Source: a virus
IMG/VR virus record: IMGVR_UViG_3300035490_000346
Span: 1 to 62,625 of that record
DNA length: 62,625 nucleotides
Strand: one strand, 5' to 3'
Below, piece by piece: positions 50,783 to 58,298 of the stretch; position 1 is the first letter of the stretch; every line of letters begins with the position of its first letter. Under the pieces are notes generated by a model, which made no database searches, had not been told where the DNA came from, and saw only the letters and a program-made list of their open reading frames with translations. The position numbers and the translations under genes are program-made.

Positions 50783-51532
50783 ATGGCAAAGACGTCGAGG
50801 GAAGTCCTGAGGGAGAAGATAGCGGCGATAGGCGAGGACAGGAAGGCCCAGGAGTACGGCCTCCTGCGCGAGGTGGCCGCCAGGGAGCCCCAGAAGGTAG
50901 GGGACGCCCTTGGCGAGCTGGCGCATATCGCCAGCGCATGGGGGGCCTCCGCGGCCGCCCTGCGCGAGAACCTGGACCTGACGGACGGCCCGCACGCGGC
51001 GTCCCTGAGGGCCAGGACGGCGGCCAGGAAGAAGTATGCCGCCGAGTTCCGGCGCATCGCCGAGGCAGCGCCCGAGCAGGTCGAGGAGGCCATTGTCGAG
51101 CTTTACCGCTCCATTGACGACATCGCCGCAGGGCTGGAGAACCTGGCGTCCCACCTGGGGATAGACCTCGCTGGCGGGGAGGAGGAGCTTCCGCCTGCTG
51201 ACGGCACGGGAGACGGGGACGAGGGCCTGCACGGCGAGATGCCCATGGGGGGCGGCGAGCCGCCCGAGGGCGAGGAGCCCCCGGCCGAGGGCCTGGACCT
51301 GGAGGGCAAGGAGGCGGCGGCCGGCGATGCCTTCGTGACCGACAGGGACGAGGAGGGTGCCCCGAAGCCCCCAGACAAGGCAGAGGGCCGGTCCACGCCG
51401 TCCAGGGTGAAGATACAGGCCACTGGCGGGGGAGGGTTCGTGACGGACAGGGACCCCCAGGCGGAGCCGAAGCCGGTCGAGAAGGCCGAGATTCCCGTCT
51501 CGCAGGGCGAGGCGGCCATAAGGCAGAGGTAG
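50783..51532 (+). CDS. Helical virion-block protein with VTDRD repeats, 249 aa
   Basis: GCGGAGGAG precedes ATG 50783. Residues 1-~125 are Ala/Arg/Glu-rich helices, followed by an acidic Pro/Glu/Gly linker. The C-terminal ~65 residues contain two copies of a (F)VTDRD...PKP...KAE motif, also present at the N-terminus of the protein at 30236. The motif may be a docking or processing signal shared by virion-associated proteins. No family recognised. Confidence 0.55.
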   Translation: MAKTSREVLREKIAAIGEDRKAQEYGLLREVAAREPQKVGDALGELAHIASAWGASAAALRENLDLTDGPHAASLRARTAARKKYAAEFRRIAEAAPEQVEEAIVELYRSIDDIAAGLENLASHLGIDLAGGEEELPPADGTGDGDEGLHGEMPMGGGEPPEGEEPPAEGLDLEGKEAAAGDAFVTDRDEEGAPKPPDKAEGRSTPSRVKIQATGGGGFVTDRDPQAEPKPVEKAEIPVSQGEAAIRQR

Positions 51533-51536
51533 CCCA

Positions 51537-51776
51537 TTGAACACCACGGAGCTGGTAGAGTTCTTCCAGGCGCATGACTTCACGGACGCCGAGGGGTACA
51601 ACCTCCTGACGGGCGACATCTACGATGCCGTGACCGAGGGCGAGCTGGCGCAGCCCGCCGCCCAGAAGCTCGGGCAGTACTTCCTGTACAAGGTCGAGCA
51701 CGTCCTCTTCCCGGCCATCAGGGGGCTCAAGGCCCCCCCTGCAACCCCAGGGCCTTCCCCGGCATCAAAAGCCTAG
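51537..51776 (+). CDS. Unknown 79-residue protein, TTG start
   Basis: The only suitable start is TTG 51537, five bases after the previous stop, with CAGAGG upstream. The protein is helical with an acidic first half and a Pro-rich tail. The start codon makes this less certain, but the frame is well formed and ends just before the TATTATA promoter at 51779. Confidence 0.4.
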   Translation: MNTTELVEFFQAHDFTDAEGYNLLTGDIYDAVTEGELAQPAAQKLGQYFLYKVEHVLFPAIRGLKAPPATPGPSPASKA

Positions 51777-51778
51777 GT

Positions 51779-51795
51779 ATTATATAAGTGGAGGT
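51779..51795 (+). promoter_or_regulatory. Promoter-like TATTATATAAG and ribosome site
   Basis: TATTATATAAG (51779-51789) is followed directly by TGGAGG. It lacks the AATCC box of the early family. It gives the exported protein at 51800 its own transcription. Confidence 0.45.
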
Positions 51796-51799
51796 GCTT

Positions 51800-52588
51800 A
51801 TGAACAAGGCACTTTTGTCTGTAGCTCTTTCGTCCCTGCTTCTCTGCCTGCCCGCCCTCGCCCAGCACCATGGGGGAGGGGGAGGGATGGGCGGGGGAGG
51901 AGGCAGGTCTGCCGCCCCGCAGGCCGCCTCCAGGCCCGCTACCCATGCCCAGGCACCAGCCAGGGCAGAAGGACGCGCCCAGGGGCATCCTGGCGCTGCT
52001 GCGGGGCATCCTAGCATGTCCCCTGGTGTCTCCAGGTATGGATATGGTCGGGGCGGCCGGGGCTATAGCGGCTATGGCCGGACTCCCGCCTACCGGGGGG
52101 GCTATAACGGCCACCTGGGCAGGGCGCACCCGTTCGTCCCCTACTTCCGGGGAGGGCACGGGTGGGGGCACGGGTGGGGGCACGGATGGGGCCATAACGG
52201 CTACCCGTGGTTCTGGTTCGGGGGGTTCTACTGGGGGTTTGACTTCTGGCCCTACGGCTACCCCTACTACTGGGGCTACTCGGACCCGATATACATCGAG
52301 GTTGACAACGATGACGGCTGCTACTATGCCTACGATGACCTGCACCCCGGCCAGAAGGCCAAGGTGGCCCCGCAGGAGAGCACGGGGACGGTGGTCATCA
52401 GCGGCGGGGTAAAGGGAGACCAAGTCCTGGTGGACAAGGCGCTTGCGGGCTACATCGGGGAGCTTGGTACATTCTCCCTCCCGGCAGGCCCCCACACCCT
52501 TGAGGTCAAGGGGAAGGGGCCATACCTGGGGGAGGACATAATGGTCATTGCAGGGCACGAGCTTGACATCGACGTGCCTACGCCCTAG
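51800..52588 (+). CDS. Exported Gly/His/Trp/Tyr-rich protein with PEGA-like domain
   Basis: ATG 51800 has GTGGAGG five bases upstream. A signal peptide is clear (NKALLSVALSSLLLCLPALA, cleavage after ALA at ~20-22). Then come Gly/Arg-rich and Tyr/Gly segments, three GWGH repeats near 115-127, an aromatic stretch (WFWFGGFYWGFDFWPYGYPYYWG), and a C-terminal ~65-residue PEGA-like domain (VVISGGVKGDQVLVDK...LPAGPHTLEVK). It would be secreted to the cell envelope. A phage gene of this type may alter the host surface. It stands alone between late and early blocks under its own promoter. Confidence 0.7.
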   Translation: MNKALLSVALSSLLLCLPALAQHHGGGGGMGGGGGRSAAPQAASRPATHAQAPARAEGRAQGHPGAAAGHPSMSPGVSRYGYGRGGRGYSGYGRTPAYRGGYNGHLGRAHPFVPYFRGGHGWGHGWGHGWGHNGYPWFWFGGFYWGFDFWPYGYPYYWGYSDPIYIEVDNDDGCYYAYDDLHPGQKAKVAPQESTGTVVISGGVKGDQVLVDKALAGYIGELGTFSLPAGPHTLEVKGKGPYLGEDIMVIAGHELDIDVPTP

Positions 52589-52929
52589 CCCGGAGGGTCG
52601 GGGATACGCTCCCCGATGATAATCTCGAAGCCGCCGAACCTTACGCCGTTCCTGACCCACGGGTACCATATGACTGACGGGTCATAGAGCGCAGGGCAGG
52701 GCCGGTTCGTGGGCCCGTCCCGTGGCAGCCTCGTCCAGTAGTACTTCCCTATCTCGTAGGTCCCGGCCTTTCCTGCGCCCATTAGCTCCTCCAGCTCCTC
52801 TATCCTTGCGTCAAGCTGGCACCTCCAGCACAGCGGGGAGCGCAGGGGCCTATGCTCCGTGCAGACCATGGCCAGGTGGGCGGCTATAACCCTTCTGCAT
52901 TTCGCCCGTATTACCTCTGTCTCGGTCAT
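52585..52929 (-). CDS. Unknown 114-residue protein
   Basis: ATG 52929 has TTTGAGGG upstream. The protein has a basic helical N-terminus, CTEH and CWRC (a possible zinc pair, residues ~28-42), and an aromatic C-terminal half ending in GERIPDPPG. It converges with the exported protein gene and overlaps it by four bases. It is the last gene of the P53983 transcript. Confidence 0.5.
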   Translation of the reverse strand: MTETEVIRAKCRRVIAAHLAMVCTEHRPLRSPLCWRCQLDARIEELEELMGAGKAGTYEIGKYYWTRLPRDGPTNRPCPALYDPSVIWYPWVRNGVRFGGFEIIIGERIPDPPG

Positions 52930-52936
52930 CCAGCCC

Positions 52937-53284
52937 TCAAATCCCGCTGCCGTCCCGCTGGTCCGGCAGCCTCTCAAGGAAGTGCCGCACGATGTACCTG
53001 AGCGCTGCGGCGGCGATGATGGCCTTCCGGTCTGCCTCCTGGCTCTGCTCCATGGCACGGTGGACATTGTAGGGGCAGTTGTTCCAGCCGTAGTAGTCGT
53101 CCTCCTTCATCTTTTGCAGCCAGTCCTGCTCGCCAGCCCGCTCGGACACCATGTGGGCGGAGGCATTGATGGCCTTCACGTGGAGGTCGCGCTCGTAGGA
53201 GCTGAACAGGTCGTAGATGTACTGCGCCAGCTCTGCCACCGTGATGTTGAGTTCCCCACGCCCCGTGTAGATGTTGGTCAGCAT
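52937..53284 (-). CDS. Unknown 115-residue protein
   Basis: The protein has strand-rich ends, an aromatic helical middle (AQYIYDLFSSYE) and a Cys-Pro-Tyr near residue 70. It lies 9 bases after the preceding gene. The sequence suggests a small alpha-helical protein; no family recognised. Confidence 0.5.
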   Translation of the reverse strand: MLTNIYTGRGELNITVAELAQYIYDLFSSYERDLHVKAINASAHMVSERAGEQDWLQKMKEDDYYGWNNCPYNVHRAMEQSQEADRKAIIAAAALRYIVRHFLERLPDQRDGSGI

Positions 53285-53293
53285 AGCCCCCTG

Positions 53294-53800
53294 CTACCCG
53301 TTGATGGGCTCCAGGCCCGTCCGGGGGTCCACCAGCGTGGCCGGGACGCCGTCCACGGTGACCTGCCGCACGGACGCCCCCTGCTGCTTGCCCCGCCCCG
53401 GCTCCTGCTGCTCCAGGGAGCGCCGGACGCCGTCCACGGGGAGGCAGAACACCTTGCCGTCCTTGACACGCTTCGCCAGGATGGGGAACCGTGTCGCCTT
53501 GGGGCGGATTCCGGTAAGGGTGTACCTCTCGAAGCTGAAGGTGATGGTCTTGCCAAGGTCGCCCGCCTGGAGGTCGTAGAGGCTGGCGTAGGTCTTGAAG
53601 TCGTCCGCCTCCTTGCTGTTCACCACGCCGTCCCGGTTGACCGTGCTGCACTCGATCTTGAGGGTCAGGTGCCCGCTCGTGTAGGTCCCCCGCCCCGCCT
53701 TGATTACGATTCCGTGCCTGGCCGCTACCGCCAGCAGCGCTGCCTCGATGTCCTTGCTGAGGACGCGGCATGACATCCTGTCGAAGCCCATGATAGCCAT
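53294..53800 (-). CDS. Unknown 168-residue protein
   Basis: Strand-rich, with a conserved-looking core (RHGIVIKAGRGTYTSGHLTLKIE in parts) and a Lys/Gln-rich segment near residue 135. It starts four bases after the small zinc gene 53805-53975. No recognisable enzyme motif. Confidence 0.55.
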   Translation of the reverse strand: MAIMGFDRMSCRVLSKDIEAALLAVAARHGIVIKAGRGTYTSGHLTLKIECSTVNRDGVVNSKEADDFKTYASLYDLQAGDLGKTITFSFERYTLTGIRPKATRFPILAKRVKDGKVFCLPVDGVRRSLEQQEPGRGKQQGASVRQVTVDGVPATLVDPRTGLEPING

Positions 53801-53804
53801 AGTG

Positions 53805-53975
53805 TTACCTCTCCTGGTCTTGGTTTAGCCTTGCCGCCCTGCTCTCCGATATCCCTGCCCTGCCCTGCGGGTGCTCCCCGAGGGGCCTCCCGCAGTGGGC
53901 GCATCCTGGCCCCGTGTAGGTGGGGTTCTCGGTATAGGGGTGGTTCTCCGGCCTGAGGAACTCTTTGCTGTCCAT
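53805..53975 (-). CDS. 56-residue zinc-knuckle peptide, possibly leaderless
   Basis: ATG 53975 lies seven bases after the TATACT of promoter 53983-54018, so transcription would begin at or next to the start codon. No ribosome site fits between. The peptide has a GCAHCGRPLGEH segment (a short zinc knuckle) and a charged C-terminus. Stop at 53805-53807. Confidence 0.55.
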   Translation of the reverse strand: MDSKEFLRPENHPYTENPTYTGPGCAHCGRPLGEHPQGRAGISESRAARLNQDQER

Positions 53976-53982
53976 CGGTTAT

Positions 53983-54018
53983 AGTATACACCGTCCTACA
54001 CGGTGCTAGGCAGGGATT
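53983..54018 (-). promoter_or_regulatory. Early-type promoter (minus strand) of the 53.9-52.6 kb genes
   Basis: Read on the minus strand: AATCCCTGCC (54018-54009), 20 bases, TATACT (53988-53983), with GTGTAGGAC ten bases before GTGTATACT. It overlaps the 3' end of the HNH-like gene. Confidence 0.7.
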
Positions 54019-54947
54019 CTGTGCCCTTAAAGGGCTCAAAGGTGATGCAGCCCCCACCGTCCCGCCTCTGGTATACCTGATATCCCCGCTCCTTTTGCGA
54101 CTGTACTGAGTACTCCCCGAAGGCAGGGAGCGATTCCCAATGGTCGCTCTTATTGTTGCCGAGGATAAGCTGGCAGGCAAGGCACATAGGGTAGTCATAC
54201 CCGTCTGTCGCAACATTCATCCGTTTCCCCTGGGCACGTGTCAGCCCGAAGTGGCTGTGCTCGGGGATATTCTGGACGAAGCGGTTCCCCATGAATAGGG
54301 CGTAGACTATGCCGAAGGGGTTGCGGCAGGCAGAGCACTTTTCATCGGAGGCCTGTATCGCCTCCAGGAAGGAAATCCTTGATTTGGCTTGGCGTGGTAG
54401 GCCTGTCGGCTGGGGAGGCCTGGTCTCCTGCCGCTGGCCCTTCCCAGCCCGGATTGCTGCGGGAAAGCAGCGGAGGGCAAGGGCCTTTAGCTCCGCAGTC
54501 ATCCTTTTTGGCTGGGTAGCGATGGCAGCAAGGGCGTCTGGAACCCTCCTAAGAATAGCCTCACGGGTTTCCCTAGATGCCAGGCTCAAGGTAACCCTGC
54601 TGTTATGGTTTGCCGCAAGGCTGGCGGTAAGGGCCTGCGCCTCGGGATGCCCTGGGTTTTCTCTTATCCAGTCCCGTGTGGCGGCGGCAATCTGCTGCTT
54701 TGCCCTGCTGAACTCTAGGCAGCTTGTCTCGTACTCAGCAGACGGGACCAGTGCTAGGATTGCCTTGCGGGTTTCTGTGGAAAGCCCCCCTAGGGGAATT
54801 CGGCTGTTATGGTTGGCGGCAAGTTTGGCAAAGACGTTGGCTACTTCGGGGTGATTCAGGTTATCTCTCACCCATCGGCGGGCCGCAGTTGCACGCTGTT
54901 GCGAGGCCCTGCTAAAGTCTAACCTTGCCTTACTGAGTGTTGGTCAT
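53996..54947 (-). CDS. HNH-like endonuclease with repeated N-terminal modules; 5' end disturbed
   Basis: The frame is open from 54943 and ends at 53996. A module with FSRAxQQxAxAxRxW(V/I)R, HPE and LAANHNSR(I/V) and R(E/K)AIL occurs twice (one copy starting near 54917, one near 54730). It recalls NUMOD/helix-turn-helix repeats of homing endonucleases. The C-terminal part has CSACRNPFG, H and CLAC, a zinc-bound HNH-type site. The first usable start in frame is GTG 54871, inside the first module. An ATG at 54947 lies in the neighbouring frame. The 5' end is thus frameshifted or uses an odd start. The gene is AT-richer than its neighbours. Confidence 0.55.
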
Positions 54948-54962
54948 GCACCCTAATACCGC

Positions 54963-55199
54963 TCAGGCAGGGGTCCTGCTGCGCCTCACCACCGTGACCT
55001 TAAGGGGGCCGTCCACCGATACCCCCTTCTTGCTGCGTGCCGCCTTGCCTGCCTGGAATGCCAGGGCCTTCATGTTCACCTCTACCCTGACGGTAAAGTT
55101 CTCCTTGCCGTCCGGCACGGAGATATTGCCCAGCCCGTCCTTGCACTTCTCTGCCCGGAAGACGTCACGCACGTACTCAAGGCTCTCGAATACGACCAT
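54963..55199 (-). CDS. Unknown 78-residue beta-rich protein
   Basis: ATG 55199 lies inside the 3' end of the upstream gene (GGAGGGGCGCG upstream). The protein alternates strands and charged turns (FTVRVEVNMKALAF) and ends with a basic tail (KVTVVRRSRTPA). Possibly nucleic-acid binding. No family recognised. Confidence 0.55.
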   Translation of the reverse strand: MVVFESLEYVRDVFRAEKCKDGLGNISVPDGKENFTVRVEVNMKALAFQAGKAARSKKGVSVDGPLKVTVVRRSRTPA

Positions 55200-55386
55200 C
55201 GCGCCCCTCCTGGAATATATTGTGGGCCTCGTTGAAGGAGATGACCTGGAGCAGCCCGTCGTCCCACCGGACCTCGAACGCCGCCCAGTAGACCTTGGCC
55301 ACCCTTCCTGCGGACAGGGCGCTGTCGCCGATCTGGTACACGACCTTGTCCCCTGCCTTCAAGCTCCTGGCCTCATTCTCGTCCAT
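55177..55386 (-). CDS. Small SH3-like barrel protein, 69 aa, possibly leaderless
   Basis: ATG 55386 lies six bases after the TATACT of promoter 55393-55428; GTG 55401 upstream is the alternative. The strand pattern (AGDKVVYQIGDS...GRVAKVYWAAFEVRWDDG) resembles a small Tudor/SH3-like barrel of the kind that binds proteins or nucleic acids. The absence of a leader again suggests leaderless translation. Confidence 0.55.
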   Translation of the reverse strand: MDENEARSLKAGDKVVYQIGDSALSAGRVAKVYWAAFEVRWDDGLLQVISFNEAHNIFQEGRDGRIREP

Positions 55387-55392
55387 AGGGGT

Positions 55393-55428
55393 AGTATACA
55401 CCGTTCTACACGGGCTCGGGCAGGGATT
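55393..55428 (-). promoter_or_regulatory. Early-type promoter (minus strand)
   Basis: Minus strand: AATCCCTGCC (55428-55419), 20 bases, TATACT (55398-55393), with GTGTAGAAC before GTGTATACT. It overlaps the 3' end of the gene 55406-55603. Confidence 0.7.
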
Positions 55429-55603
55429 CCAGGTCCCCCTGCAAGGCCACCCTGGCCGCCGGGCCGTAGTAGTTCCTCACCAGGCTCCCCACCGCCTCGT
55501 GTACCGACATGTGCCAGGAGAAGTACCCGTCCTGCCCCTCCTGGAGCAGCGCCACCAGGCGCTCGGCGTCCCTGAGCATGCCCTTCCTGCGGTCGTCCTC
55601 CAT
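55406..55603 (-). CDS. 65-residue protein, paralogue of its upstream neighbour
   Basis: ATG 55603 overlaps the preceding stop. The segment RRKGMLRDAERLVALLQEG matches RRESMLRHARTLVGLLEAP in the gene at 55603-55812, so the two arose by tandem duplication. The protein is helical with an aromatic middle. Function unknown. Confidence 0.55.
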   Translation of the reverse strand: MEDDRRKGMLRDAERLVALLQEGQDGYFSWHMSVHEAVGSLVRNYYGPAARVALQGDLESLPEPV

Positions 55604-55812
55604 CAGTCCCTCCTCGGGAAGTCCGCCTCGAAGTCCCGGTCGTTGATGTCGTGGTAAAGCTCCCACACCTGGCCCTTTACCTCCTTGTCCCAGTCCAGGG
55701 CCTTGAAGTTCGTCTCCGGCCTGGGGGCCTCCAGGAGCCCGACCAGGGTCCTGGCGTGCCTGAGCATGGACTCCCTGCGGGTCCCAGCCCTCAGCGATTT
55801 CTCGTCCATCAT
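55603..55812 (-). CDS. 69-residue protein, paralogue of its downstream neighbour
   Basis: ATG 55812 has TAGAGGGAGG upstream. A basic helical N-terminus shares a ~20-residue block with the protein at 55406-55603, followed by an acidic region (YHDINDRDFEADFP). Tandem duplicate; function unknown. Confidence 0.55.
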   Translation of the reverse strand: MMDEKSLRAGTRRESMLRHARTLVGLLEAPRPETNFKALDWDKEVKGQVWELYHDINDRDFEADFPRRD

Positions 55813-55821
55813 GCCCTCCCT

Positions 55822-56007
55822 CTACCAGCGCCTTGCCAGCTCGATGACGACCGCCAGGGCCAGCAGCACCCCTACCTCCCAGCGGTGGAACAGGTGGGAC
55901 GCCACGATGCAGAACGCCACGAAGGCCACTGTCCCCACCAGCGCGGACTCCACCCTGCTCTTGAGCGACTTGAAATGGGCCGGTACCACTACCTTGTCGT
56001 CTATCAT
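55822..56007 (-). CDS. Two-helix membrane protein, 61 aa
   Basis: AGGAGGATAGCGCT precedes ATG 56007. Hydrophobic helices at ~22-40 and ~45-58 are separated by a short HRWE turn, and the N-terminus is basic. Unknown role. Confidence 0.55.
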   Translation of the reverse strand: MIDDKVVVPAHFKSLKSRVESALVGTVAFVAFCIVASHLFHRWEVGVLLALAVVIELARRW

Positions 56008-56019
56008 AGCGCTATCCTC

Positions 56020-56286
56020 CTAGCGTTGATGCGGCCCGCCTGTGCAGTAGCACATGGCCTTGCCGCTCGCCTTCGCCTTCCTCAGGCGCTCCTCCCTGCG
56101 GGCCTCGGCGGCTATCTGGTTAGCCCGGTTCCACATCTGCGCCCAGGATATGCTTACCTCGTGCCTGCACCCCTTGGGGCGCAGCCTCAGCCCCCATGCC
56201 TCCACGTGGGCCACCAGGAGGCGCTTCCCCACGAGGAGCGGCGTCTCCAGGCACAGCCTGGTCTTGCGCCTCAGTATGCTGGTCAT
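56020..56286 (-). CDS. Unknown 88-residue basic protein
   Basis: Reads from ATG 56286 (GGGAGGGCC upstream). It is strongly basic, with a helical Lys/Arg/Ala C-terminal half (AAEARREERLRKAKASGKA) and a CYC near the end. Possibly nucleic-acid binding. No family recognised. Confidence 0.5.
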   Translation of the reverse strand: MTSILRRKTRLCLETPLLVGKRLLVAHVEAWGLRLRPKGCRHEVSISWAQMWNRANQIAAEARREERLRKAKASGKAMCYCTGGPHQR

Positions 56287-56295
56287 CGGCCCTCC

Positions 56296-56595
56296 CTATT
56301 CTATGGTCATCACCACGAAGCCCTTGTCCTCCAGCATCACGGTCACTACCGTGCCGGGGGGAAGGGGGCCTGTACAGTGCCATACGGACGCATGGCAGTG
56401 CCCCTTGGGGAATGCCATGGCCCTGAACCACGTCGTCCCCCTGTCGTCCGTGACGCTCGCTATGGGGAGACGGCTCCTGAACACCAGGACAGTCGCATCC
56501 TGCGGCCCCTGGTGCTTCCACCACTCGACCTTTACCCCTGCCCCGGTGTCCTGCATGTGCCCCCAGGACACGAGGCGGTTGCCGTTGCTAGGCAT
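56296..56595 (-). CDS. Unknown 99-residue beta-rich protein
   Basis: ATG 56595 lies within the end of the upstream gene. Strand-rich with several Trp and His (KVEWWKHQG, CHASVWHC), a small beta-barrel pattern. It ends in VMTIE. Unknown function. Confidence 0.5.
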   Translation of the reverse strand: MPSNGNRLVSWGHMQDTGAGVKVEWWKHQGPQDATVLVFRSRLPIASVTDDRGTTWFRAMAFPKGHCHASVWHCTGPLPPGTVVTVMLEDKGFVVMTIE

Positions 56596-56974
56596 GCCTG
56601 CGGTCCCCCGGCGCGTCCCCTGGGAGGTATGCCTCCAGGTCCTTGACCATCTGCACGACAGTGTTGCACATGTCGATGTCGAACCACCCCTCCTCCGGCA
56701 CGGGCCGGACGGAGTAGCTGCGCAGCTTGCCGGACATCTTGAGGCGCTCCAGGCCCGCCGTGAACTCCTGGTACTCGTCGTAGTTGAGCATGGCCCCGAA
56801 CACCCGCTCCTCGTCCGCCATGGCGACCTTCGCCCTGGAGCCGAGCAGCAGCCTCGTCTCGAAGAGGCAGATGTCGTCCGTCACCCTCATGGCCTCCAGG
56901 ACAAGCTCGTCCATCCCCTGCCGTCCCCCCGCGAAGGGGAACTTCGCCTTGCCGTCGCTGCCTGCCTTGTCCAT
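56588..56974 (-). CDS. Unknown 128-residue acidic protein
   Basis: GGGAGGGCAAG lies before ATG 56974. The protein is alpha/beta with many acidic residues and a conserved-looking GGRQGMDELVLEAMR helix. It overlaps its neighbour by eight bases. No family recognised. Confidence 0.55.
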   Translation of the reverse strand: MDKAGSDGKAKFPFAGGRQGMDELVLEAMRVTDDICLFETRLLLGSRAKVAMADEERVFGAMLNYDEYQEFTAGLERLKMSGKLRSYSVRPVPEEGWFDIDMCNTVVQMVKDLEAYLPGDAPGDRRHA

Positions 56975-56992
56975 CTTGCCCTCCCTCGCTGC

Positions 56993-57076
56993 CTAGTGCC
57001 TGATGTAGTAGTCGGCTAGGATGATAACCACACCGAGAAGCAGTATGCCCCCGATTACCAGGGCGGCGTAGCCCAT
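56993..57076 (-). CDS. 27-residue membrane peptide
   Basis: GGGAGGACAACA stands right before ATG 57076. The peptide is almost entirely a hydrophobic helix (AALVIGGILLLGVVIILADYY) followed by a short basic end and TAG at 56993-56995. The strong ribosome site and clean fit between genes support it despite its size. Confidence 0.55.
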   Translation of the reverse strand: MGYAALVIGGILLLGVVIILADYYIRH

Positions 57077-57088
57077 TGTTGTCCTCCC

Positions 57089-57421
57089 TCAGTACCAGTC
57101 GTACGTCAGCTCGTTGACCAGCTTCTTTATCTCCCCGCCGATAACGGCCGCCAGGGCAGGGGAGATAATCTCGCCCTCGGGGTAGTCCTGCCCGTTTGCC
57201 AGCCTGTAGAGCCGCTTGATGATGCGGATGGTCGTGGCATCGACGTACTCCTCCCACTCCGGCTCGAACCCGTCGCTCGGCTTGCGCACGTCTATCCACC
57301 TCATGCCCTCGCCGATGGTGCCGGTCACCATGTCTGTCCTTTTGAGCACGCCGCACCTTGCCGTCCCGCACGGCACGCAGTTGAACTCGCTATGGGGGTG
57401 CTGCCTTTTCTTAGCTGCCAT
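57089..57421 (-). CDS. Unknown 110-residue protein with zinc-like Cys pair
   Basis: Basic start (AAKKRQHPHSE), CVPCGTARC (residues ~16-24) and a helical C-terminal domain (ALAAVIGGEIKKLVNELTY). It overlaps the upstream gene by 11 bases. No family recognised. Confidence 0.55.
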   Translation of the reverse strand: MAAKKRQHPHSEFNCVPCGTARCGVLKRTDMVTGTIGEGMRWIDVRKPSDGFEPEWEEYVDATTIRIIKRLYRLANGQDYPEGEIISPALAAVIGGEIKKLVNELTYDWY

Positions 57422-57674
57422 GCCTCATCTCCCACAGGCCCTTCGCCTGTACTGCCCTGATGGTGCGCCTGAGCGCCTCTGCCTCGCTGCGCCCCCTGCG
57501 CCGGACCCTTACCCCGTGGTAGGGGGCCTTGGGGTCGGGGTGCGGGGTCAGCTCTGCCTCCGCCGCCCACCGCCAGCACCTTCCCCACCTGGGCAGGCGC
57601 TCCGTGCTCAGCACCAGGCGCTTGCCCCCCCGCCGCAGCCGGGCACGCTCCCCCATCGCGTGGCGGTACCTCAT
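57411..57674 (-). CDS. Unknown 87-residue Arg-rich protein
   Basis: ATG 57674 has GGAGAGGCT upstream and overlaps the previous stop. Arg-rich with Trp pairs (RWGRCWRWAAEAE), suggesting RNA or DNA contact. Unknown function. Confidence 0.5.
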   Translation of the reverse strand: MRYRHAMGERARLRRGGKRLVLSTERLPRWGRCWRWAAEAELTPHPDPKAPYHGVRVRRRGRSEAEALRRTIRAVQAKGLWEMRHGS

Positions 57675-57886
57675 AGCCTCTCCGTCATCTCGAACACGCA
57701 CAGGGCCTCATCGAGGCCGCAGTCGCAGTCCCAGGGAGGAGAGCGGAAGCCCCGCCTTTTGCTGCAAGTCGGCGTGTGCATCGCCCAGTCCTTGAGCTTC
57801 ACTGCCGCCGCCAGCCTGCTGCGCAGCTTCCCGTTCTCGTCCTCAGTGCTTCCCCTTGCCGACCTGCACGGCCCCGGCCTGCTCAT
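57671..57886 (-). CDS. Unknown 71-residue Cys-containing protein
   Basis: Two Cys pairs (C-x6-... and CDCG near residue 55) and basic helices. It overlaps the genes on both sides. Possibly zinc-binding. No family recognised. Confidence 0.45.
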   Translation of the reverse strand: MSRPGPCRSARGSTEDENGKLRSRLAAAVKLKDWAMHTPTCSKRRGFRSPPWDCDCGLDEALCVFEMTERL

Positions 57887-58298
57887 AGTGCGCTTCCTCC
57901 AGCCTCTCGGCGCATGCCCTTGCCGACCCTGCCGAGCGGAAGCAGACCACGCCCCCCTCGCTCCCTGTCGGCGTGTAGCGGCTCCCGTCCCTGTACAGCC
58001 AGTATACCCTCAGGCCGAGGATGGGGCCCTTGACCATCCACCTGCTCCTCCCCCTGGTGGATGTCCATCCCCACGGGTTCTTCCTCCAGCCGAGCCTCTT
58101 CCGGCGCTCCCGGTAGCGCCGGTAGCACTCGGGGCAGTCCAGCCCCGGCTCGAACCAGTCCCGCAGCCAGGGCATCCGCCCCGTCCCCTTGCCGCACAGG
58201 GTGCTGCTCTCCCCGGACGCCACCAGGTGCCCGGACCTGCCGCCCGTGCTGACCACGGCATAGTGAAGTAGGTCTACTTCTTCTCTTGCTTTAGCCAT
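57843..58298 (-). CDS. Zinc-ribbon protein, 151 aa
   Basis: A Cys near residue 35 and CPECYRRYRERRKR near 55 make a ribbon with a basic helix, followed by a Trp-rich strand region (WGWTSTRGRSRWMV). The C-terminus is helical and overlaps the next gene. The start ATG 58298 lies within the 3' end of the upstream small zinc gene. Function unknown. Confidence 0.5.
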   Translation of the reverse strand: MAKAREEVDLLHYAVVSTGGRSGHLVASGESSTLCGKGTGRMPWLRDWFEPGLDCPECYRRYRERRKRLGWRKNPWGWTSTRGRSRWMVKGPILGLRVYWLYRDGSRYTPTGSEGGVVCFRSAGSARACAERLEEAHYEQAGAVQVGKGKH

